From: an uncultured Prevotella sp.
Lineage (GTDB): Bacteria; Bacteroidota; Bacteroidia; Bacteroidales; Bacteroidaceae
Assembly (NCBI GenBank): GCA_900547005.1
Contig: URER01000009.1
Coordinates: 1 to 59,247, forward strand
DNA length: 59,247 nucleotides
Direction of reading: 5' to 3'
Part shown: positions 52,483 to 59,247 of the stretch, piece after piece
Layout of the letters: every line of letters begins with the position of its first letter
How positions within the stretch are numbered: position 1 is the first letter of the stretch
The notes under the pieces: generated by a model
Told to the model about the DNA's origin: nothing
The model's database searches: none
Seen by the model: only the letters and a program-made list of their open reading frames with translations
Made by a program: the position numbers and the translations under genes

Positions 52483-54252
52483 TTAAGATATCTTACGTAT
52501 CTTCGTGTCAAACTCTTTAGGCGAGCCTTCAAATTCAAAAATTTTCAAACACAACCGACGCCTCATAATAGAGACATAAGATGAAGATATGCCTAAAAAG
52601 AATTGTATAGTCTTGGGCGAAAAACACAATCTGACAAGAATACAAAGGCGATATTCTTCCTCCTTCAAAGGCGTATGTCTTGACAAGAACAACTTAAACT
52701 GAGGAAACAAATCGTCAAAAACACCTTTCATTAAATGCCAATCTGCCTCTGATGGTTGCTTTCCAATATTAGCATACTTCTCAAATTTAATATAAACCGC
52801 CTCCTCCTTTATCTGCTTATCAATATTATCCCTGTTTTTACAATCTATAAAAGACAACTCGCTCTTTAAGTCGGAGATCATTTTATTCAGTTCCAATATA
52901 TACTTTTCCTTATCCTCTATGATTTTGGATTTAAGGATTTTATCGTCTTTTAGTCGTTCCAACTCTGCTTTTTCCTTATTCAACAAATCGAGCATAGTGC
53001 CATACTTGCCTTTCAATGCTTCCATATCCTTCTTTCTGTTAATATCCTTTATCCTAAGATACATAACAAGCAATACACATATTATTATTCCTAATAAGAA
53101 CAAAAAAACAGATACTATCAATACCAACCGATACCATTCTGCTTTCTCTCTTTCTTTTTCGGCAGATTTCTGAATATGGCTATATTTATAAAGAGATGCC
53201 ATTTTTCGGATTGACTCTGTTGATTTCGCATTAGAAACCGAGTCTTTTAATTCAACTAAGATTTCAGAATACTTTAATAAAGAATCCTTATTAACATTCT
53301 CCTTGTAATATTCATGCAAGCCATACACTGCACTCATCTTCTCATAAAGGCCATCTGCTGTGCGCAATTCTTTTCTAAACATATATTCCGCAGAATCAGA
53401 CTTTATGCCCAAATAATAAAGCCCTTTAACGTAATAATATTGCTCTTTCCCCTTTGTAATGTTTCCATCGGCATCAAAGAAACCCGATTCCTTTTCATAT
53501 CTGTTTATATATTTTTTTGCCTTCGAATATTCTTTAGAAAGCACCAAAGCCTGTATTGCCGTTCCTAAAGCACTTGCGGCCTCTGCATCATAGCCATACT
53601 TTTTATACAATCCACTCGCATTTTCCGCATTACGGATAATTTGAGGCAAATCGCTTCGCATCTCATATACTAAAGATTGCTGTGATACGCACATTATAGC
53701 CATTAGAGTATCCTTGCCCAACAATGCGTATTTTTCAGCTTGCTTTAATGCACGAAGAGCTTCATCTCCTAATTCTTGGTCTATATACAGCATACCTAAC
53801 TGCCCATATACTTTACTCAACAAGTTATAATCACAATCATTCGAGGTTGTATCTGCGAGTTCAACTGCATCTATAAAGCATTTCATAGTCTGCGGAGAAT
53901 CGCCTATGTCTCTATAAGCGCATCCAAGAAGATAATGTGCCATAACCTTTTGATTGCTATTTCCAACCTTATCGTAATATGATGTAAATACTTTCGCCAC
54001 ACTATCTGTACGAAAAGGAATGTATGCCGTATTTTGGGCTGAAGCCTTAAGCATCTCAAAACGCATCATTAAAGGTTCGTCAAATATGCTTTTATTAGAG
54101 TCAAGTCTATTAAGTATAGCCAATGCTGAATCAGGATTTTCCTCAATAATACTCTCTGTATTACTAATTATTGTCTCATAACGATTATCCTGGCGACAGG
54201 ATATAAATAAAAGTACAGACAATAACCCTATATAAACAAATTGTTTTGCCAT
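52483..54252 (-). CDS. TPR / transmembrane / HTH regulator
   Basis: 589 residues of a Bacteroidetes regulator type. An N-terminal lipoprotein-like signal (LLSVLLFISCRQDN) is followed by a periplasmic TPR-like helical repeat region (about 30-350), one membrane helix near 372-394 (LVLIVSVFLFLLGIIICVLL), a cytoplasmic coiled coil (about 400-470) and a C-terminal DNA-binding region with FSPKTIQFFLGISSSYVSIMRRR near 540-562. It probably senses an envelope or extracellular signal and binds DNA from the membrane. It lies directly upstream of the DUF3244 and T9SS genes on the same strand and may control them. Confidence 0.75.
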   Translation of the reverse strand: MAKQFVYIGLLSVLLFISCRQDNRYETIISNTESIIEENPDSALAILNRLDSNKSIFDEPLMMRFEMLKASAQNTAYIPFRTDSVAKVFTSYYDKVGNSNQKVMAHYLLGCAYRDIGDSPQTMKCFIDAVELADTTSNDCDYNLLSKVYGQLGMLYIDQELGDEALRALKQAEKYALLGKDTLMAIMCVSQQSLVYEMRSDLPQIIRNAENASGLYKKYGYDAEAASALGTAIQALVLSKEYSKAKKYINRYEKESGFFDADGNITKGKEQYYYVKGLYYLGIKSDSAEYMFRKELRTADGLYEKMSAVYGLHEYYKENVNKDSLLKYSEILVELKDSVSNAKSTESIRKMASLYKYSHIQKSAEKEREKAEWYRLVLIVSVFLFLLGIIICVLLVMYLRIKDINRKKDMEALKGKYGTMLDLLNKEKAELERLKDDKILKSKIIEDKEKYILELNKMISDLKSELSFIDCKNRDNIDKQIKEEAVYIKFEKYANIGKQPSEADWHLMKGVFDDLFPQFKLFLSRHTPLKEEEYRLCILVRLCFSPKTIQFFLGISSSYVSIMRRRLCLKIFEFEGSPKEFDTKIRKIS

Positions 54253-54296
54253 TATTTATATTATTAATGCAATTACGATTATATGATATAACAAGT

Positions 54297-54310
54297 AAAA
54301 CGCGCGTTTT
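54297..54310. promoter_or_regulatory. Perfect 14-bp palindrome upstream of the TPR regulator
   Basis: AAAACGCGCGTTTT, a perfect palindrome with a CGCGCG core in AT-rich DNA, 45 bp before the regulator's ATG. A second symmetric stretch, TACTTATATTATAAGTA, follows immediately. Could be an operator for the regulator itself. Confidence 0.4.
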
Positions 54311-54378
54311 ATATACTTATATTATAAGTAATGGGATAGCTCATTTATTATGTCAAACCAAACTATTTAATATAATAA

Positions 54379-54408
54379 TAGCCACGAATCCTATAAGACT
54401 CGTGGCTA
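54379..54408 (-). terminator. Terminator after pbp1A
   Basis: 9-bp stem TAGCCACGA/TCGTGGCTA (54379-54387 with 54400-54408), followed on the minus strand by TTATTATATT. It lies 55 bp past the pbp1A stop. Confidence 0.65.
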
Positions 54409-54462
54409 AAATATATTATCATTCTATACAAGAGACTGTGCCATAACCTTTATCTTTTTTGA

Positions 54463-56763
54463 TTACATATATACGTCTTCTATTCCGCTGAAGTCGAATG
54501 TCTCGTCAGTTTCACAGTAATCAAAGTCTTTTGGTATATCAAATTTGGCATCATCTGAATAACCTAACGATTTGTCATCATACACCATTCTCATGTAATA
54601 TGCCCATATAGGCAGCGCCATAGTAGCTCCCTGCCCCATACCGGTATAGTCGAAGTGGATGTCTCGGTCCTCTCCACCTACCCAACAGCCATTGACAAGC
54701 TGCGGAGTGAATCCCATAAACCATCCGTCGGAGTTGTTGTTGGTCGTACCGGTCTTACCACCTACCTGACCTTTAATGCCGTAACCTCTGAGTCGGCGAC
54801 CCGTACCCTGATCAACAACGGCACGCAACATATCTATCATACGATAGGAGTTGTCCTCGCTTATCACCTCATTCATCATCGGCGGGAACTGTGCTATCAC
54901 CTCGCCATGACTGTCTTCGATCTTCGTAACAAACCTCGGAGCACAGCGCACGCCCTTGTTCGGGAAGGTCGTATAGGCACTTACCATCTCGCCAACCGAC
55001 ACCTCACACGGACCAAGGCATAACACGGGCGACGTGTTCTTCTCTATATCCGGGTTGTTCAGGCCGAAATCGTGAAGTATATCGACAAACTGCGACGGAC
55101 CGAGCCGCGTTATAAGATACGCAGAAATCCAGTTGTTTGAAGTCATAAGTCCCCACTTCAACGGCACATCCTGACCATATCGTGCATGGCTACCGTTACG
55201 CGGCGTCCATCCGCCGTATGTACGTTGCACGTTGGGCGCGGTGGTACAGGGCGTCATACCGTTCTGCATGGCAAGCGAATAAAGGTATGGCTTGATGGTG
55301 GAACCCACCTGACGACGGCCGAGCATCACCATATCATACTTGAAATGGTCGAAATCTATGCCGCCGACATACGCCTTCACATCTCCCGTCTTTGCCTCCA
55401 TACTCATAAATGCAGACCGCAGGAACGACTTGTAATATACGATAGAGTCTATCGGGGTCATTGTCGTATCCTTATCGCCGCGCCATGTGAACACAGACAT
55501 CTTAACCGGAGTGCGGAACGACTGCCTTATCTCGTCCGGGGTAGCGCCATCTTCTTTCATTTTTCGATAGCGCACGCTCTGCCTTATCGAACGGTTGAGG
55601 ATTGACTTTATGGTCTTTCGCGAGATGTTAGAAGAGAACGGAGCATTCTTTTTATACAAATTCGCCCTGTTGAATTGCGGCTGAAGATAGCCCGCAAGAT
55701 GCTTGCGCACAGCCTCCTCCGCATATTTCTGCATACGGGTGTCTACCGTTGTGTAGATTTTCAAGCCGTCGGTATAGATGTTATACGGCTCGCCATTGCC
55801 CTTCAAGTTCTTGTTACACCAGCCATACAACGGGTCGTCGCCCCACGCGATAGAGTCGATTGTGTACTGGCGCATATTCCATGAAGGATAGGCAGAGCGT
55901 TCCGGCTTCTTAGCCATAAGGTATTGGCGGAGGAACTCACGCAGGTAATCGCCCGAACCGTCAACATCACGGAAGGTCTTATATTTAAGAGCTAAAGGCT
56001 TGGCACAGTAAGTATCATATTCTGAATGAGTTATATATCCCGACTTCATCATCTGCATCAGCACCACATTGCGGCGCTCGAGACATCTGTCCGGATATTT
56101 AAGCGGATTGAAAAGCGAAGGATTCTTGCACAATCCGACAAGTGTCGCGGCCTCGGTTATAGAGAGTTGGTGAGGCTCTTTGCTGAAATATGTATTCGCG
56201 GCGCGCTTTATTCCTACGGCATTGTGGAGGAAATCGAAATAGTTAAGGTACATTGTAACAATATCCTCCTTAGTAAAAGAGCGCTCAAGTTTTATCGCAA
56301 TGACCCACTCTATCGGCTTTTGCAGCAATCGTTCCAGCGTGTTATGCGCTTTTTCCGAGAACAACTGCTTCGCAAGCTGCTGAGTAATGGTAGAGCCGCC
56401 GCCGGCACTTTCCTGTCCCATCATACCGCGCTTCACGATGGCACGGCCGAGAGCTATGAAGTCAATTCCCGAATGAGTGTAGAACCGCTCATCCTCGGTT
56501 GCGACAAGAGCGTGCACGATATGCGGAGAAAGACTATTGTAATCCACCGCTATACGGTTGGCCTTATTCTCATTCCATGTACCAATCAGTTTTCCATCTG
56601 ACGAATACACCTGCGACGCGTATTTGTTTATCGGATTCTGGAGTTTCTCCATATCCGGCATATAGCCTACCCAACCATTCCACACACACACGAAGAACAG
56701 CACCAGCAACGATACGCCTACGAACAGACCGCTCCAAAGTAAATGTACGAAAGTCTTCCTCAT
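54463..56763 (-). CDS. Penicillin-binding protein 1A
   Basis: Bifunctional peptidoglycan synthase of 766 residues. N-terminal membrane helix (about 8-30); glycosyltransferase 51 domain with catalytic ATEDERFYTHSGID near 90 and GGGSTITQQLAKQLF near 120-135; transpeptidase domain with active-site SxxK in RRQVGSTIKPYLYSLA, SxN in SNNWISA and KTGT in GGKTGTTNNNSDGWF. It polymerises and crosslinks the cell wall at the inner membrane. Led by a -7 box at 56836-56843 and divergent from pyrB. Called pbp1A by architecture; no gene symbol is asserted. Confidence 0.94.
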   Translation of the reverse strand: MRKTFVHLLWSGLFVGVSLLVLFFVCVWNGWVGYMPDMEKLQNPINKYASQVYSSDGKLIGTWNENKANRIAVDYNSLSPHIVHALVATEDERFYTHSGIDFIALGRAIVKRGMMGQESAGGGSTITQQLAKQLFSEKAHNTLERLLQKPIEWVIAIKLERSFTKEDIVTMYLNYFDFLHNAVGIKRAANTYFSKEPHQLSITEAATLVGLCKNPSLFNPLKYPDRCLERRNVVLMQMMKSGYITHSEYDTYCAKPLALKYKTFRDVDGSGDYLREFLRQYLMAKKPERSAYPSWNMRQYTIDSIAWGDDPLYGWCNKNLKGNGEPYNIYTDGLKIYTTVDTRMQKYAEEAVRKHLAGYLQPQFNRANLYKKNAPFSSNISRKTIKSILNRSIRQSVRYRKMKEDGATPDEIRQSFRTPVKMSVFTWRGDKDTTMTPIDSIVYYKSFLRSAFMSMEAKTGDVKAYVGGIDFDHFKYDMVMLGRRQVGSTIKPYLYSLAMQNGMTPCTTAPNVQRTYGGWTPRNGSHARYGQDVPLKWGLMTSNNWISAYLITRLGPSQFVDILHDFGLNNPDIEKNTSPVLCLGPCEVSVGEMVSAYTTFPNKGVRCAPRFVTKIEDSHGEVIAQFPPMMNEVISEDNSYRMIDMLRAVVDQGTGRRLRGYGIKGQVGGKTGTTNNNSDGWFMGFTPQLVNGCWVGGEDRDIHFDYTGMGQGATMALPIWAYYMRMVYDDKSLGYSDDAKFDIPKDFDYCETDETFDFSGIEDVYM

Positions 56764-56835
56764 ATAATACTATATATATTATAAAGCTCAAAAAATCAAT
56801 GCAGATTCCGGCCTTAACAAGTTTTGATATTTGTG

Positions 56836-56843
56836 CAAAGATA
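56836..56843 (-). promoter_or_regulatory. Bacteroidetes -7 box for pbp1A
   Basis: TATCTTTG on the minus strand, 72 nt before the pbp1A ATG. The -33 region is only T-rich. Confidence 0.5.
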
Positions 56844-56956
56844 CGAAAAATATATATAAAGCGAAATAAAATAGCACTTTTTCAATAAGCACGCACCGAT
56901 ATTTAAGAATTTATACGTAACTTCGCAAGCAGAATAAATAAACTATTACATTATCA

Positions 56957-57904
56957 ATGGAAAAGCATAATTTTGTAAGCATTGAGGGGCTGTCTAAGGA
57001 GAAAATAATGTATCTCATAGAGATGGCACAAGAATTTGAGAAACATCCGAACAGAGAATTGCTGAAAGGCAAGGTCGTAGCGACTTTATTCTACGAGCCG
57101 TCTACAAGAACAAGACTCAGCTTTGAAACTGCCGCAAACCGCTTAGGAGCGCGAGTCATAGGTTTCACAGACGCCAAAGTGTCGAGCGTAAGCAAGGGGG
57201 AGACACTGAAAGACACCATTCTCATGGTTTCAAATTATGCCGACGTAATAGCAATGCGACATTATATCGAGGGCGCGGCGCAATATGCAAGCGAGGTGGC
57301 ACCGGTACCGATAATCAACGCGGGAGACGGAGCGCACCAACATCCTTCGCAGTGTATGCTCGACCTTTATTCTATTTATAAGACTCAGGGTACACTCGAA
57401 AACCTAAATATCTATCTTGTGGGCGACCTGAAATACGGACGCACGGTTCACTCACTTATTATGGCAATGCGTCATTTCAACCCTACTTTCCATTTCGTCG
57501 CACCAAAAGAGCTGTCAATGCCGGCCGAATACAAGTTGTATTGCAAGGAGCATAACATCAAATTTCAGGAACACACGGCATTCAACGATAAGGTCATCGC
57601 CGACGCGGACATTATATATATGACACGCGTGCAGAAGGAAAGATTCTCTGACTTGATGGAATATGAGAGAGTAAAGAACGTGTATATCCTGAAAAACGAT
57701 ATGCTCACGGGCGTAAAGGAGAACATGAGAATATTGCATCCGCTGCCACGCGTGAACGAAATAGCATACGATGTGGACGAGAACCCGCACGCATATTACA
57801 TACAACAGGCAAAGAACGGACTATACGCACGTGAGGCTATCTTCGCCTACTGTCTCGGAATATCGCTTGAGGACATTAAAAACGACAAAACAATAATTGA
57901 GTAA
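56957..57904 (+). CDS. pyrB: Aspartate carbamoyltransferase catalytic subunit
   Basis: Condenses carbamoyl phosphate with aspartate, the first committed pyrimidine step. Carbamoyl-phosphate site FYEPSTRTRLSFE at 45-57 (STRTR at 49-53), GDGAHQHPSQ near 128-137, and the aspartate-loop HPLPRVNEI near 264-272. Length 315 is normal. pyrI follows 60 bp downstream, so the enzyme should form the dodecameric, allosteric type. A weak -7-like box (TAACTTCG at 56918-56925) precedes it. Confidence 0.98.
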   Translation: MEKHNFVSIEGLSKEKIMYLIEMAQEFEKHPNRELLKGKVVATLFYEPSTRTRLSFETAANRLGARVIGFTDAKVSSVSKGETLKDTILMVSNYADVIAMRHYIEGAAQYASEVAPVPIINAGDGAHQHPSQCMLDLYSIYKTQGTLENLNIYLVGDLKYGRTVHSLIMAMRHFNPTFHFVAPKELSMPAEYKLYCKEHNIKFQEHTAFNDKVIADADIIYMTRVQKERFSDLMEYERVKNVYILKNDMLTGVKENMRILHPLPRVNEIAYDVDENPHAYYIQQAKNGLYAREAIFAYCLGISLEDIKNDKTIIE

Positions 57905-57964
57905 CAGGGGCGGAAGAAGCACAAACAAGTGAAAATTCCGTAACTCCATAAAACATAATTCGAC

Positions 57965-58420
57965 ATGACAAACAAGGAAAGACTGGTAGCGGCAATAGAA
58001 AACGGTACTGTGATAGACCATATACCGGCCGAGAAGACACAGCAGGTCGTGAACCTTCTCGGGCTGCAAAACATTGATAAACCGGTAACAATAGGATACA
58101 ATTATAAATCGAAAAAAATAGGTAAAAAGGGCATTATCAAGGTATCTGACGTGTTCTTCTCTGATGCTGAGATTTCAAGACTGTCGGTGGTGTCGCCAAA
58201 CGTGGTGCTTAACATCATCAAAGACTATGAGGTGGTGGAGAAAAAGACCGTGGAAACGCCCGATGAACTGCACGGAATAGTGAAATGCAACAACCCGAAA
58301 TGTATCACAAACAACGAGCCGATGCAGACGGTATTCAACGTTGTGGACAAGGAACGGGGCATCTTGAAGTGCCACTATTGCGATAAGGAGCAGGACATAA
58401 ATAAGGTGGAGCTGGTATAA
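57965..58420 (+). CDS. pyrI: Aspartate carbamoyltransferase regulatory subunit
   Basis: Binds CTP and ATP and transmits feedback control to PyrB. 151 residues: N-terminal allosteric domain (VAAIENGTVIDHIPA start) and C-terminal zinc domain with C108, C113, C136 and C139 (CNNPKC and CHYC), which contacts the catalytic chain. All four ligands are intact. It follows pyrB by 60 bp and precedes a TPR gene by 48 bp. Confidence 0.98.
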   Translation: MTNKERLVAAIENGTVIDHIPAEKTQQVVNLLGLQNIDKPVTIGYNYKSKKIGKKGIIKVSDVFFSDAEISRLSVVSPNVVLNIIKDYEVVEKKTVETPDELHGIVKCNNPKCITNNEPMQTVFNVVDKERGILKCHYCDKEQDINKVELV

Positions 58421-58468
58421 GCCAACATCCACCTACACTTTTCGGAAGAAGTATCATCAGACAGAATC

Positions 58469-59155
58469 ATGCGCGTAAACAGACATTTTATTTTATGCTT
58501 GCTGGCAGTTGTATTTTCATTGAACGTCAACGGACAAGTTAATGAGAATCAGAGTCTTAGGGATTCATTAGCCAAAGCATCGGAACTATTGGCATACTAT
58601 CCTGACAGTATAGACCTGAGACTGAAGAAAGCCGCATGGAACATAGAGCTGAGACAATGGCAATATGCCAAAGAGGACTATGACAAGGTGCTGAAATTGC
58701 AGCCTGACAACCTCGCGGCGCTATATTACAGGGCGTTCGTGAATGAGCGGCTCGGCAGATATAACTTTGCAAGAATTGACTATGAGAATCTTCTAAAGAT
58801 TGTTCCGGGAAACTTCGAGGCGCAACTTGGCTATGCCATTCTGAACGAGAAAGACAAGCACTATACGGAGGCGCTCGACCAAATGAACCGCCTTATCAGT
58901 CAGTTCCCCGGCAAAGCCGTGGCATACGCCGTTCGGGCGGGCATGGAGAAAGACCGCGGGATGTTGGAAGTAGCCGAATATGACATCACGGAAGCAATAA
59001 AGCGCGACTCGGAAAATACCGACTACATCCTGCAAAGGGCTGAGATTTATATACTTGAAAACAAGTTTACGAATGCCAAACGAGACCTTGACCGACTCGT
59101 AAAATTGGGAATTCCGCGCACAGCGCTTGCCGAATTTTATAAGCAGATAAAGTAA
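58469..59155 (+). CDS. Secreted TPR-repeat protein
   Basis: 228 residues with a signal peptide (MRVNRHFILCLLAVVFSLNV, cleavage near NGQ) and tetratricopeptide-like repeats through the rest: pairs such as QWQYAKEDYDKVLKLQPDNL and ALYYRAFVNERLGRYNFARI are visible in succession. Likely a periplasmic or outer-membrane-associated scaffold. It is 48 bp after pyrI on the same strand but a pyrimidine role is not implied. Final 92 bp of the window after it hold nothing recognisable. Confidence 0.75.
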   Translation: MRVNRHFILCLLAVVFSLNVNGQVNENQSLRDSLAKASELLAYYPDSIDLRLKKAAWNIELRQWQYAKEDYDKVLKLQPDNLAALYYRAFVNERLGRYNFARIDYENLLKIVPGNFEAQLGYAILNEKDKHYTEALDQMNRLISQFPGKAVAYAVRAGMEKDRGMLEVAEYDITEAIKRDSENTDYILQRAEIYILENKFTNAKRDLDRLVKLGIPRTALAEFYKQIK

Positions 59156-59247
59156 AGAATGCAAGTTTTATATGGTCTGAATAGGCTAATTGGGCTCAGT
59201 AGTTATTTAGTGTGGGTAGGCGTAAAGTTTAGCAATGCGATAGAGGA

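Overview
The window looks like a chromosomal segment of a Bacteroidales bacterium, most likely Prevotellaceae. The evidence is the gene content (class III fructose-bisphosphatase, DUF4836, DUF4491 and DUF3244 proteins, a type IX secretion C-terminal signal, a TPR/transmembrane/HTH regulator) and many TAnnTTTG -7 boxes, two of them in the full Bacteroidetes form TTTG-N19-TAnnTTTG. Genus is inference. No phage, plasmid, CRISPR array or intact insertion sequence was seen.

Layout. 1-11.8 kb is one long minus-strand run, read purU, hisH, hisA, hisF, hisIE, an FtsE-like ABC ATPase, lysC, lysA, two glycosyltransferase-like genes and fbp: histidine and lysine synthesis followed by an envelope sugar pair and gluconeogenesis. 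A gap of about 900 bp follows, then plus-strand DUF4491, rlmH and uxaB. 15.3-26.2 kb is again minus strand: TIGR02757, an MFS exporter, panB, a HAD phosphatase, a DUF4836 lipoprotein, an rsmE/bifunctional-nuclease/nucleoside-permease operon, a secreted GH43 enzyme and an ATP-grasp protein. Plus-strand genes at 26.3-33.8 kb are an AAA ATPase, nifJ and a GH35 beta-galactosidase. The last converges on a galM/sugar-permease/galK operon, so lactose-type cleavage and galactose entry to metabolism sit together. 38-49.9 kb (minus) holds grpE-dnaJ-folC, lepA with a Crp/Fnr regulator, tRNA-Cys, a small Cys-rich membrane protein, pgk, radA and an SGNH/MBOAT acylation pair. 50-54.3 kb carries a secreted DUF3244 protein, a T9SS cargo with an S74-like region, and upstream of them a TPR-HTH membrane regulator. 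The window ends with pbp1A diverging from pyrB-pyrI and a TPR protein.

The most unusual signal lies between genes. Six intergenic loci (68-268, 12244-12348, 22966-23098, 33926-34101, 52000-52114, 52399-52459) carry short arrays with an exact 22-bp period. Sequences differ from locus to locus, but in five of the six the unit can be read as a roughly 17-bp imperfect dyad followed by a 5-bp spacer. Three arrays lie between a stop codon and the presumed terminator, so they would be transcribed as 3' UTR. I know of no described family with these properties; that is recall, not a search.

Smaller observations: an AAA ATPase whose Walker B reads DQ instead of DE, a glycosyltransferase-4-like protein without a recognisable donor-binding half, two possible micro-ORFs, a structured lysC-lysA spacer, and a sigma-54-like motif before grpE.
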